Counted from the first letter of the stretch, positions 7,294 through 15,078 are shown. The stretch: DNA of 18,338 nucleotides from BOG-1112 sp964635325 (GCA_964635325.1 CAZWOL010000055.1:1-18338), one strand, 5' to 3'. The notes: generated by a model not told the origin, from the sequence alone. A program made the numbers and translations.

Positions 7294-8022
7294 CTAAAGA
7301 CTTTTCTCGACTTCGATATCAGGAAGTTCACCATCTAAGTCATCTGCATCCGCACCGTTTCTATGAACGCACTTTTGATATTCATAGATAAACGATCCTT
7401 TCTTAAGTCCAGGGTGACGATAGTCGAGGTTGTGAAGAAACTCATGAGCTAGCACCCCTGCCCAATAGTCAGTATTACCTCGATGCATATAACCAGAGGT
7501 TGCATGTTCGCCAAGATGATCCGAATTCAAAGCCACATGCAGATAATGTCGACATCTTTGACCTGGAAAAACTTTGTCTTCCTCATAGAACGATCCAACA
7601 TAGCCTAAGCCAACAGAAGTTGGATCATTGAAGTAGCGAGCGATAAATACAAAAGAAGGCATGCGTAGCTCTGAGTTCAAAGCCAACACAGACAACGCTG
7701 AACTCAATTGGGTTTCAAAAAAACGCGGGCTTTCCGGTAAATCTTTAATTGAATTTCTATAAGCACAATCGACAATAGATTTTTTTAAAGATCTCTCTAA
7801 AAAAATTCGTAAAGATTTTTTGATAATTTTTTTTTGCTCAACAGAAAAGGTATCATCCAATCCCAGTTGAATACAGAGTTTTCGATCGTCTTGAACAAAA
7901 TCAATGGAACTACTTTCTATATTAGCAGCATAAAAAACATCCCCTTCAGGATATCGATGTACATCCTGTCCGGACGCAACAGATGCGAATAAAAAGGAAA
8001 GCAAAAAGACTTGAAACTTCAC
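7294..8022 (-). CDS. Secreted metzincin-like zinc metallopeptidase
   Basis: A 242-residue protein starting at GTG (8022), preceded by AGGAGA at the right spacing. Residues 1-18 are a signal peptide (ending SVASG). The motif WAGVLAHEFLHNLDYRHP (187-204) gives HExxHxxxxxH with His193, Glu194, His197 and His203. This is the metzincin zinc-binding arrangement except that the usual Gly is Asp200. No clear Met-turn methionine follows; the segment after the motif reads GSFIYEYQKCV. A conserved-looking 'DYWAGVLAHEFLHNL' context suggests an active enzyme. The region before it (50-130) is mixed alpha/beta with three cysteines (C50, C86, C157). It is the first gene of the exported-protein operon. A catalytically active secreted protease is the best reading; the substrate could be a neighbour's product or a target cell. 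Confidence 0.8.
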   Translation of the reverse strand: MKFQVFLLSFLFASVASGQDVHRYPEGDVFYAANIESSSIDFVQDDRKLCIQLGLDDTFSVEQKKIIKKSLRIFLERSLKKSIVDCAYRNSIKDLPESPRFFETQLSSALSVLALNSELRMPSFVFIARYFNDPTSVGLGYVGSFYEEDKVFPGQRCRHYLHVALNSDHLGEHATSGYMHRGNTDYWAGVLAHEFLHNLDYRHPGLKKGSFIYEYQKCVHRNGADADDLDGELPDIEVEKSL

Positions 8023-8372
8023 TACGGTCTCTCCTACCTGACAAAATCAATGATATAATGTCTGCACAAACGCCTTGCCCCTACTCAATGTTCAAGGATG
8101 AGCTGTGCAACTCATCAGCTTCCACATTCGCCCTTCGAGCTATGGCACAAAATACGCTAGGATGTCATCATGAAGTACTAGCACCGAGATGGATAGCTGA
8201 ATGGCAATATATTCACAGAGAGCAAGTCTGCAACGGTCATTTTCGAAAATGGAACACAGCTAATTTTCAGATTTGAAATATTTCGATAGGCTTCCTTAGG
8301 AAGATACTAAAAGATGCGGTCGCCTACATAACCAATTTGTAAGATAAGATTAGCTATGCAGGGACCAATAGC
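8023..8372. other. Gene-free interval (about 350 bp) with probable promoter of the exported-protein operon
   Basis: The interval separates the metallopeptidase start from the stop of the His-rich gene. An AT-rich patch near 8050-8060 contains TATAAT on the plus strand and TATATCAT on the minus strand, but neither has a good -35 partner, so promoter assignment is weak. A short inverted repeat (AGCTAT/ATAGCT, about 8352-8373, 6 bp stem) and CTTCC/GGAAG (near 8290) lie downstream of the His-rich gene; neither has a T tract. A plus-strand open frame (8058-8276, 72 codons) shows no ribosome-binding site or recognisable motif. Confidence 0.4.
8030..8035 (-). promoter_or_regulatory. Ribosome-binding site deciding a GTG start
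   Basis: AGGAGA on the minus strand lies 7 nt before the GTG at 8022 and supports that non-ATG start for the metallopeptidase gene. The resulting N-terminus is a clean signal peptide. Confidence 0.7.
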
Positions 8373-8933
8373 TTAGTAATCTGAAGAGTTGCTGTAACGG
8401 TGGCAATTGTGCTTAGGACGTTTGAATTTCATAACCGACAAGCCGGTTTCAAAGCCTAAACCTGCGATACCTTCAATGCCTAATCCAATACGAATACCGT
8501 GCTTAGGATTTTCCAACATTGCACTTGCCCCAACTCCACCGATTGCCGCAGCTTTTACATCTGCGACAAGGTAGCTACCATAAAGTTCATCGATATCACC
8601 GTTCCAACCAAAGCTGCCGGTCACACCTTTAAGATGCAGAGCACCAATAGCAACACGAGGTGCTATCGGAGACCCTCCGAAAGTAACTACAGCATCTCTC
8701 ACTGTTTTGTTACCAGCATGGTCCACACAGGTGATAGTTCCATGCCCTTTGAGTTTGAACATACCAAGACCAACCTGCAAACCTCCACCTTTAATATCGT
8801 AGCTAAAGCCACAGGTATGTGGATGATGGTGGTGATGGGGACGATGATGCTGAGTAACATCTGCATAAGCTGAAGATAGACTTGAGAAGCCAAGTGTTGA
8901 AAACAGACCGATAGCTGCGAGTAACTTTCTCAT
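8373..8933 (-). CDS. Secreted His-rich, Gly-rich protein of unknown function
   Basis: A 186-residue protein with a signal peptide (residues 1-24, ending SAYA). The mature N-terminus is a histidine cluster (HHRPHHHHHPHTC, 29-41), likely to bind Ni, Zn or Cu. The rest is glycine-rich with alternating hydrophobics. Segments such as KGGGLQVGLGMFKLKGHGTITC, ELYGSYLVADVKAAAIGGVG and GIRIGLGIEGIAGLGFETGLSV resemble the beta-hairpin texture of the small exported DUF992-type proteins, but I cannot confirm membership. The C-terminus has another basic/His/Cys patch (KRPKHNCHRY). GGAG precedes the ATG with 7-nt spacing. It appears monocistronic. Metal storage, metal sensing or envelope protection are possible roles; none is proven. 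Confidence 0.75.
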   Translation of the reverse strand: MRKLLAAIGLFSTLGFSSLSSAYADVTQHHRPHHHHHPHTCGFSYDIKGGGLQVGLGMFKLKGHGTITCVDHAGNKTVRDAVVTFGGSPIAPRVAIGALHLKGVTGSFGWNGDIDELYGSYLVADVKAAAIGGVGASAMLENPKHGIRIGLGIEGIAGLGFETGLSVMKFKRPKHNCHRYSNSSDY

Positions 8934-9043
8934 ACATTTTCTCCAAAGTTAGGTTCTTTCTGTATTCACAACTAACACTTTGAGAATGAGAGAATGATCT
9001 ATGCTGATTTCATTTTTGACGGAGAAAAATCTTCAGGAAGTTT

Positions 9044-9709
9044 TTATATACGATGGTAGAGATCTTCCCAATGTGGAAACTGCTTTGCAACCCAGCGGTT
9101 CAACAGGTCATTCTGCTGTGATTTTGTAAAAAAGTAGGCATCTTTCCAATGTTGACGCGAACGCTGAGTAAGTTCGTAGAGACTGATCGCTGCACTGACA
9201 GAGACGTTCAGACTTTCGACCATTCCTACCATTGGGATAGTGAAAAAGACATCGACAAAGGGATGCCAGTCCTTAGACATACCCACATGTTCATTCCCAA
9301 AGAGAATTGCGATGGGTTGCGCTAGTGGCAGCTCAGCAAGAGTACGACAGTTGGTAGGATTTGGCATTGCTGCCGCTAGCAGAAACGAATCACGTTTGAG
9401 GTGCTCAACACAGGATGAAATGTCGGAATGCTTGTGAATGGTCAACCAACGGTCTACACCCTTTGCAACCGAACTCACTGAGAATTTCCCCTTGCTTTGA
9501 ACAATGTGAACATTTGAAATACCGAATGCTTCCGCAGAACGTAGACAAGCCGAAATATTGTGTGGACTATTTACGTCTTGCAGAATCAAACGTATGCGAT
9601 CACTCCGCTGCTGAGCGACCTGCAGCATTTTATGACGACGCTCTTCGGTAAGTTGCGAAGATAAAACCGTCCACAAATCTTCAGGCAAAGACTCAAACAC
9701 TGAGAGCAC
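9044..9709 (-). CDS. trmH: tRNA (guanosine-2'-O)-methyltransferase, TrmH/SpoU family
   Basis: A 221-residue SPOUT methyltransferase, close in length to E. coli TrmH (229). The three SpoU motifs are present: NSPHNISACLRSAEAFG with Asn51 and the catalytic-type Arg57 (motif 1), ILFGNEHVGMS with Asn139-Glu140 (motif 2), and IPMVGMVESLNVSVSAAISLYE (158-179; motif 3, forming the knotted SAM-binding loop). The enzyme uses S-adenosylmethionine to methylate the 2'-OH of G18 in the tRNA D-loop. The first 17 nt overlap the end of the coiled-coil gene, so translation is probably coupled to it. A related 23S rRNA or tRNA target cannot be excluded, but the 'GMVESLNVSVS' wording is that of TrmH itself. Confidence 0.9.
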   Translation of the reverse strand: MLSVFESLPEDLWTVLSSQLTEERRHKMLQVAQQRSDRIRLILQDVNSPHNISACLRSAEAFGISNVHIVQSKGKFSVSSVAKGVDRWLTIHKHSDISSCVEHLKRDSFLLAAAMPNPTNCRTLAELPLAQPIAILFGNEHVGMSKDWHPFVDVFFTIPMVGMVESLNVSVSAAISLYELTQRSRQHWKDAYFFTKSQQNDLLNRWVAKQFPHWEDLYHRI

Positions 9710-10544
9710 TCTCTTCTTGGCGCAGTTCGGTCTCCGTCAGCAACTGTCCCTGCTGAGAAGCTTGCAGAGCAGCTGTTACCAGTTCTCCAAGCTTGGCTCC
9801 TGCAACGAGAGAGTTGCTTTTTCCAGTCTCTTGCAACACCCAAACGGAGAGTAAGTTTAGGGCGCGCTCCCAGTTAACAAGGCGTTCTTCGAGCATCTCT
9901 TTTTGACCACGAATGGTTTTGTAGAGGTGATCGGACTGTTGGGACTTATGCTGCATATTTTTAAGATTTGCCATATCTTCGCTACGACAGTGTTGTATTT
10001 CCATCAGTCGCATTTGCAAATGTTTCACGCTATTTTCAGCATGCTTTAATTGCTCTTGCAGTCGTTGATTTTCACTCTCTAACCCATGCATGATACGTTC
10101 TTGCTCTTTGCTTTTTTCAGTTGCACCACTCTCATAGGTTTTTTTCATCAAACTGTGTTCACGATCCAACTCTCTCAGTTGGGCCAAGAGACTCTCCGTT
10201 TGTGTTGCGTAGTGATCACGTTCCTTGCTAAGAACCCGCTCATTGTCTTGCAAAGCACTTTGCACCTCAGCACACTGACGCGTCAGATCAGAACGAACCT
10301 TTTCCAGTTCAATAATTTCACGCACCTTATTTGCCAGTTCCTTATCTTTTTTACGGAGCTCTTCGTTGGGTGCTGGCTTGCGAACTTTTGTATGAATGGG
10401 ATCGTTAACTCGTACTGCAAGTTTCTGCTCAAGAGTTTGCATCTCTGTTCCTAGAGCCAATACCCGACGCCAAAAATAAAGGCACAGCCCACTCGTCAAC
10501 AGTGCAACCAAATAACCCGCGGTACCGTTAAGTAGACTACTCAT
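9693..10544 (-). CDS. Membrane-anchored coiled-coil protein
   Basis: A 283-residue protein. One N-terminal transmembrane helix (about 8-27, GYLVALLTSGLCLYFWRRVL) is followed by a long heptad-rich coiled coil (about 30-235) with many E/K/Q/L residues. The C-terminal 50 residues (about 230-283) are a less charged helical end (LVAGAKLGELVTAALQASQQ). No enzymatic motif is visible; the pattern resembles RmuC- or TolA-like scaffolds only in general form. AAGGAG lies 7 nt before the ATG at 10544. The gene heads a two-gene unit with trmH. Its role could be structural at the inner membrane; not recognised by name. Confidence 0.75.
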   Translation of the reverse strand: MSSLLNGTAGYLVALLTSGLCLYFWRRVLALGTEMQTLEQKLAVRVNDPIHTKVRKPAPNEELRKKDKELANKVREIIELEKVRSDLTRQCAEVQSALQDNERVLSKERDHYATQTESLLAQLRELDREHSLMKKTYESGATEKSKEQERIMHGLESENQRLQEQLKHAENSVKHLQMRLMEIQHCRSEDMANLKNMQHKSQQSDHLYKTIRGQKEMLEERLVNWERALNLLSVWVLQETGKSNSLVAGAKLGELVTAALQASQQGQLLTETELRQEESALSV

Positions 10545-10761
10545 ATAAACTCCTTAAGAAATATTACAAATGGAACGACCAATAAGCGCTCTTACAAAAC
10601 TGCTAAGAGTCCCTCGGCTACGCTTTGCTCGGACAGCCAGCTCAGCGTTTTGCTTTCAAAATCATCTCAACTTTGCGTTTGGTCAAGTTCAAAAAGTGGC
10701 TGCATATGCAAAAGCTGCACAATATAGGCAAATAATAAAAGGTGGAGCACCTTAGGAGTTT

Positions 10762-10770
10762 TGGTAGAAT
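10762..10770 (+). promoter_or_regulatory. Possible extended -10 of the fadBA promoter
   Basis: TGGTAGAAT matches an extended -10 (TGnTATAAT) with one mismatch, about 50 nt before the fadB start. No recognisable -35 hexamer stands 16-18 nt upstream. Weak evidence. Confidence 0.25.
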
Positions 10771-10808
10771 CCTGCATTCTTCTGCGAAGGAATAGCTCAT
10801 TGCTTAAT

Positions 10809-10814
10809 GAAGGG
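10809..10814 (+). promoter_or_regulatory. Ribosome-binding site deciding the fadB start
   Basis: GAAGGG lies 7 nt before the ATG at 10822. The in-frame ATG at 10807 has no such sequence and would itself overlap this site, so 10822 is taken as the start. Confidence 0.65.
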
Positions 10815-10821
10815 TGTTTTT

Positions 10822-12978
10822 ATGGCAGAAAAGACTTTGCATCAGGGCACAAGCCTGCTTTGTTATCGCGACAAAGGACTCGCCTACGTTCAATTCGACA
10901 ATCAGAAATCATCTGTCAATAAGTTCGATGCAGCAACTTTAGGAGAGTTGCGGACCGTCATCGATCTTGTAAAAAAGGAGAAAGGTCTAGACGGACTCAT
11001 CTTCACGAGCGCTAAAGATGCGTTCATGGTGGGTGCGGATGTTACGGAGTTTCTCAGCTTCTTCAAAGGGTCGGACGTTGAAAAATGGTTGGAGAAAACG
11101 CACTCCCTCTTCAACGATGTCGAAGACCTACCCTATCCAACGGTTTGCGCTATCAACGGTTTTGCATTGGGAGGCGGGTTTGAAATCGCACTCTGTGCCA
11201 GTTATCGTATAGTGAGCCCAAGTGCACGCGTCGGACTTCCCGAAACCAAGTTGGGGATCATTCCTGGTTGGGGGGGGACCATTCGACTCCCAAGACTTGT
11301 GGGCGTTGACAATGCAGTCGAGTGGATTGCAAGTGGTCAGACCTGGGATGCCAAAGATGCTCTCCGCATCGGAGCCGTCGATGCGATCGTTGCTAAAGAC
11401 AAGATGATGAGTGCAGCCTGCGCAATGATTGAGCAAGCAAAGAATGGCAAACTGGATTGGCAAAAGCGACGCTCGCAAAAAACCTCAGCTCTACAATTCC
11501 GAGCCCCAGTCGAAAAACTGATGGCCATACAGACCTGTCGCGCCTTTGTGGGTGCACAGGCTGGCAAACATTATCCAGCTCCTATGGCAGCTATTCAGGT
11601 GATCGAAGATACAGCAGAGATGAAACGTGATGAGGCGCTAAAAACCGAACGAGCACACTTCGTCAAATTATCAAAGACAGCATGTGCCGAAAGTTTGATC
11701 AGTCTCTTTCTCTCAGACCAATACAACAAAAAACGTGTGAAGGCTTTTACAGCAAAAGCTAAAACTGTGAAACATTCTGCTGTACTTGGTGCTGGAATTA
11801 TGGGTGGAGGCGTAGCCTACCAATCCGCATCCAAGGGTGTACCTATTCTTATGAAGGATATTTCTACGGACGCTTTGACCAAGGGGTTGACAGAAGCGAC
11901 CTCCCTGTTAACAAAGCAAGTCGAACGTAAGAAAATCGATACAGCAACAATGGCTCGTGTCTTGACGGGAATCACACCAACTCTAAGTTACGGAGACTTT
12001 GGTGGAGTTGACCTTGTTATCGAAGCTGTGGTTGAAAACGAAAAAATCAAGAAAAGTGTTTTAGCAGACGTCGCTAAGCAGTGCAAAAAAGGCACTGTCC
12101 TTGCGAGCAACACCTCGACGATCCTGATTGACAAACTTGCGAGCGCAGTCCCCGAACCCGAAAATTTCTGCGGTATGCATTTTTTCAACCCAGTCCATAA
12201 AATGCCGCTGGTTGAAATTATCCGTGGTTCTAAAACGAGCGATGAGACCATCGGAACCGTTGTACAATACGCCCAACAAATGGGCAAAATCCCTATCGTT
12301 GTCAAAGACTGTCCAGGTTTCCTTGTTAACCGCGTGCTCTTCCCATATTTTTGGGGATTTTTGACACTGATGCTGGATGGGGTTCATCCTTACGAGATCG
12401 ACAAAGTGATGGAGAGTTTCGGATGGCCGATGGGACCAGCCTATCTGCTTGATGTGATCGGGATTGATACAGCAGCCCATGCTCAGCAAATTATGAGTGA
12501 GGGTTTTCCTGATCGCATGCCATTAGAAAATCCATCTGTGCTCGGATTGATGAACCAGGAAAAACGTTTGGGTCAGAAGACTCAAGTGGGTTTCTATCGT
12601 TACACGGTGGATAAAAAAGGCCGCATGCAAAAAACTCCCGACCCAGATTTGGATAAATTACTAAGCAAATTTGTAAAAAACAAAAAATCGGTCTCGAAGG
12701 AAGAAATCATCGATCGTCTGATGATCCCCTTGGTTCATGAGAGCGCTCGCTGCCTGATGGAAGAGATCGTAGCTTCTCCTCAAGAGCTTGACCTAGCATT
12801 GATCAATGGTATCGGCTTTCCTCCCTTCCTTGGAGGTGCCATGAAGTACTTGGACCACGTCGGCTTGCAACGTTTTGTAGATCGGGCCAAAGAGTTTCGC
12901 TCCCTAGGTAAAGCATACGAGGTACCGGCTCTGATCCAGGAGTACGTGCAAAAAAATCGTTCTTTTTACGACAACTAG
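10822..12978 (+). CDS. fadB: Fatty acid oxidation complex alpha subunit (enoyl-CoA hydratase / 3-hydroxyacyl-CoA dehydrogenase)
   Basis: A 718-residue bifunctional enzyme, near the E. coli FadB length (729) and collinear with it. The N-terminal crotonase domain (1-~190) has the oxyanion-hole stretch FMVGADVTEF and the catalytic pair Glu121 (ALGGGFE) and Glu141 (GLPETKLG), matching E. coli Glu119/Glu139. KHYPAP (249-254) is a FadB hallmark. The NAD-binding Rossmann motif GAGIMGGG is at 323-330, and GMHFFNPVH with catalytic His453 follows. The C-terminal dehydrogenase domains include FGWPMGPAYLLDVIGID. It hydrates trans-2-enoyl-CoA and oxidises L-3-hydroxyacyl-CoA with NAD+, and forms the alpha2beta2 complex with FadA, encoded 13 nt downstream. 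All key residues are intact. Confidence 0.97.
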   Translation: MAEKTLHQGTSLLCYRDKGLAYVQFDNQKSSVNKFDAATLGELRTVIDLVKKEKGLDGLIFTSAKDAFMVGADVTEFLSFFKGSDVEKWLEKTHSLFNDVEDLPYPTVCAINGFALGGGFEIALCASYRIVSPSARVGLPETKLGIIPGWGGTIRLPRLVGVDNAVEWIASGQTWDAKDALRIGAVDAIVAKDKMMSAACAMIEQAKNGKLDWQKRRSQKTSALQFRAPVEKLMAIQTCRAFVGAQAGKHYPAPMAAIQVIEDTAEMKRDEALKTERAHFVKLSKTACAESLISLFLSDQYNKKRVKAFTAKAKTVKHSAVLGAGIMGGGVAYQSASKGVPILMKDISTDALTKGLTEATSLLTKQVERKKIDTATMARVLTGITPTLSYGDFGGVDLVIEAVVENEKIKKSVLADVAKQCKKGTVLASNTSTILIDKLASAVPEPENFCGMHFFNPVHKMPLVEIIRGSKTSDETIGTVVQYAQQMGKIPIVVKDCPGFLVNRVLFPYFWGFLTLMLDGVHPYEIDKVMESFGWPMGPAYLLDVIGIDTAAHAQQIMSEGFPDRMPLENPSVLGLMNQEKRLGQKTQVGFYRYTVDKKGRMQKTPDPDLDKLLSKFVKNKKSVSKEEIIDRLMIPLVHESARCLMEEIVASPQELDLALINGIGFPPFLGGAMKYLDHVGLQRFVDRAKEFRSLGKAYEVPALIQEYVQKNRSFYDN

Positions 12979-12991
12979 CAAGGAGATACGG

Positions 12992-14161
12992 ATGAGAAAC
13001 GTAGTCATCGTAGATGCTGTACGAAGTCCGATGGGTCGCTCCAAAGGTGGTATGTTCCGTCATCGACGTGCCGACAATCTTGCAGCGGATCTAATAGACC
13101 AAATATTAGTGCGCAATCCCAAAGTCGACCCCGTCGAAATTGAGGATCTGATCTTTGGATGTGTGCAGCAAACCCTCGAGCAGGCTTACAACATAGCTCG
13201 TACCATAGCACTACAAACGAAGCTCCCACTCAGTGTCAGTGGGCAAACAATCAATCGCAACTGCGGGTCCTCAATGAGCGCCTTGCATATGGCAGCCCAT
13301 GCGATCATGGCAGAGCAGGGGGATGTATTCCTCGTTGGTGGTGTCGAGCATATGGGTCACGTTCCTATGGATCATGGTGTAGACCCAAACCCCCAAGGTA
13401 GTCTGTATTACGCAAAGGCTTCGAACCTTATGGGTCTCACTGCAGAAATGCTAGCTCGCATGTACAAAGTCACACGTGAGGAACAGGACATTTTTGCCCT
13501 ACGTTCCCACAAAAATGCGTCCATAGCTCGTGACAATGGATCTTTCAAAGATGAGATCGTTCCGATGGAGGGGCATGACGCAGACGGGGCTCTACAAGTT
13601 TTTGACTATGACGAAGTGATTCGACCAGAGACCTCTCTCGAAGCACTCTCACAATTGAAGCCTGTGTTCGACCCCCGCTCGGGCACTGTGACTGCAGGGA
13701 ATGCTTCTGCAATTTCTGATGGTGCTTCATGCATGCTTGTCATGTCGGAAGAACGAGCCAAACAACTCGGTTTGAAGGTACTTGCAAGAGTACGTGGTAT
13801 GGCAACAGCGGGTGTAGAACCCTCAATCATGGGGATAGGTCCGGTACCTGCGGTCCATAAAGCTCTAACTCGTGCCTCACTCAAAATTCGAGACATCGAT
13901 ACTTTTGAAGTGAATGAAGCTTTCGCCGCGCAATCACTAGCTGTGCTCAAAGGACTCGAAATTTTTGATCAGGCTGAAGCGAAAGTGAATCTGCACGGTG
14001 GTGCAATCGCGCTTGGTCATCCACTCGGCTGTTCCGGCACACGCATCATCACAACTCTTCTCCATGCAATGAAGAAAGATCCCAAAAGACGCTTAGGGGT
14101 TGCAACGATGTGTATTGGAGGTGGACAGGGTATTGCCACTGTGCTCGAAAAAATGAGCTAG
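12992..14161 (+). CDS. fadA: 3-ketoacyl-CoA thiolase, beta subunit of the fatty acid oxidation complex
   Basis: A 389-residue thiolase, the same length as E. coli FadA (387). The catalytic set is complete: acyl-accepting Cys91 in NRNCGSSMSALH, His343 in GGAIALGHPLGCSG, and Cys374 in MCIGGGQG. GVEHMGHVPMDHG is typical of FadA and distinguishes it from biosynthetic acetoacetyl-CoA thiolases. The enzyme cleaves 3-ketoacyl-CoA with CoA to acetyl-CoA and a chain two carbons shorter, and assembles with FadB. The 13-nt spacer after fadB contains AAGGAGA as ribosome-binding site. The order fadB-fadA is that of the enterobacterial operon. A hairpin follows 24 nt after the stop. Confidence 0.97.
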   Translation: MRNVVIVDAVRSPMGRSKGGMFRHRRADNLAADLIDQILVRNPKVDPVEIEDLIFGCVQQTLEQAYNIARTIALQTKLPLSVSGQTINRNCGSSMSALHMAAHAIMAEQGDVFLVGGVEHMGHVPMDHGVDPNPQGSLYYAKASNLMGLTAEMLARMYKVTREEQDIFALRSHKNASIARDNGSFKDEIVPMEGHDADGALQVFDYDEVIRPETSLEALSQLKPVFDPRSGTVTAGNASAISDGASCMLVMSEERAKQLGLKVLARVRGMATAGVEPSIMGIGPVPAVHKALTRASLKIRDIDTFEVNEAFAAQSLAVLKGLEIFDQAEAKVNLHGGAIALGHPLGCSGTRIITTLLHAMKKDPKRRLGVATMCIGGGQGIATVLEKMS

Positions 14162-14185
14162 GGCATTTTGACGATTGCGAGTGAC

Positions 14186-14222
14186 AACGAAGCTTGTCTA
14201 GCGAAATCAAGCTTCGTTTTGT
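14186..14222 (+). terminator. Terminator hairpin of fadBA, probably bidirectional
   Basis: An 11-bp perfect stem (AACGAAGCTTG at 14186-14196 with its complement at 14208-14218) has an 11-nt loop and is followed by TTTTGTC. The pairing can be extended outward with small bulges (GACAA/TTGTC and CGAGT/ACTCG). It lies 24 nt after fadA and 53 nt past the stop of the convergent small gene, so it may serve both, although its T tract is modest on each side. Confidence 0.7.
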
Positions 14223-14275
14223 CATACTCGTGCTTGCAACTGAGCCATTGTCAAAGCACCAAGAAGTTGGGCTAC

Positions 14276-14500
14276 TCAAGCGCTTTTTTTTCTGATAAGT
14301 AGCTGATTTTTATCATCTCTTTCCTCAACAAGAGCCAAGGTTGGATCAATCCCAAATAAGCGAAGTGCGCGAACAATTGTTTTTGGATCGTCATACTCGA
14401 GCCCTGCAATCATCTCTTGTGACATGTTGCGATAAATGAAGGACTTGATCTCATCTTCGGTGACACTACGACAGGATTTAATGATTTTAAGGATTTTCAC
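14276..14500 (-). CDS. Small protein of unknown function
   Basis: A 74-residue frame starting at GTG (14500) and convergent with fadA. The composition is protein-like: a basic N-terminus (MKILKIIKSCRSV), an amphipathic segment (TEDEIKSFIYRNMSQEMIAGL), then a short hydrophobic one (TIVRALRLFGIDPTLALVEE) and a basic tail. No domain recognised. The ribosome-binding site is poor (AGAGAGAG about 8-10 nt upstream). It could be a small DNA-binding or adaptor protein, but nothing in the sequence proves that. Moderately sure it is coding. Confidence 0.5.
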   Translation of the reverse strand: MKILKIIKSCRSVTEDEIKSFIYRNMSQEMIAGLEYDDPKTIVRALRLFGIDPTLALVEERDDKNQLLIRKKSA

Positions 14501-14558
14501 GCTTATGCTCTCTCTACAGGTTTAGAAGCCTTAGGCCGGAAGCCTTTCCGCCCATAAT

Positions 14559-14572
14559 GAACTTTCAAGTTC
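14559..14572. repeat. Perfect palindrome, possible operator
   Basis: GAACTTTCAAGTTC: six-base arms around TC. It lies about 60 bp upstream of the small minus-strand gene at 14500. The GAAC...GTTC arms recall some LexA boxes, but the spacing is not a known standard, so no regulator is named. Confidence 0.4.
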
Positions 14573-14601
14573 TCACACATTTTTCTCGTATGTTTCAGAA
14601 A

Positions 14602-14615
14602 GGAGTGTACACTCC
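14602..14615. repeat. Perfect palindrome, possible operator
   Basis: GGAGTGTACACTCC is fully self-complementary over 14 bp. It lies 29 bp from the GAACTT palindrome, about three helical turns (centre to centre 43 bp, about four turns). The pair could be bound by one dimeric regulator family, but the two sequences are unlike each other. Confidence 0.4.
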
Positions 14616-15012
14616 CCCTTCACTTCTTTCCCATGCTCCCAAGTGCTTGAGGCTTAGGGATAAGGAAGCAAGTGCTGCATCTACTTTTTAGGATAGCATA
14701 GAGACGAAAGTTGGTTCAAGGTGGGCAGACGTTCAAATCAACTTGCATACATCAACGTTTGTTGTCATATAATGATCCTTACTGATTTATGCGTATTCCC
14801 TGTACGTTTTGAAAAGTCTGAAAAGATAGAGAAGCAAAGGGAAGAGGGTCAGTGACTTAGCAAGCAACTTAAGTGGGTATTAGCAGGAAGCGGTAGCTGA
14901 AAGTGGTAGTAAGAAATTTCGAGTTGATGGTGGAACCCAAGCTGAACCTTTCTAAGTGCTTCTTTGTTATTTTTGTTGCAGTTGGATAGCATCGTGATAG
15001 TTTTTTATATTG

Positions 15013-15032
15013 CAAATGTAGAAATACATTTG
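15013..15032. promoter_or_regulatory. 20-bp dyad overlapping a promoter-like region
   Basis: CAAATGTA-GAAA-TACATTTG is a perfect inverted repeat with 8-bp arms. It is followed 4 bp later by TATTAT (15037-15042), a plausible -10 for the HU gene. The dyad would then cover about -36 to -17, a classic repressor position, and it replaces any recognisable -35 hexamer. It could alternatively be an RNA hairpin with a GAAA tetraloop. Confidence 0.45.
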
Positions 15033-15078
15033 TGTCTATTATAAGAAGCTAAACACAACTGAGTGGTTTTGGGTTTGT

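Noticed and set aside
8058..8276. 72-codon plus-strand frame between the metallopeptidase and His-rich genes
   Set aside because: No ribosome-binding site, no recognisable motif, odd composition; its longer form overlaps the metallopeptidase signal sequence.
8499..8873. 124-codon plus-strand frame
   Set aside because: Lies entirely antisense to the well-supported His-rich protein gene.
10608..10640. REP-like GTCC...GGAC sequence in the divergent region
   Set aside because: Only four base pairs of stem pair, and no second copy was seen in the window.
10570..10755. 61-codon plus-strand frame in the fadB upstream region
   Set aside because: No ribosome-binding site and no motif; it falls where promoters of the divergent coiled-coil and fad genes are expected.
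14728..14742. GTTCAAATC resembling a tRNA T-loop
   Set aside because: Flanking bases do not form the T stem and no acceptor, D or anticodon arms could be drawn.
14927..14989. 20-codon hydrophobic micro-frame in the interval before the HU gene
   Set aside because: No clear ribosome-binding site and no conservation evidence available.
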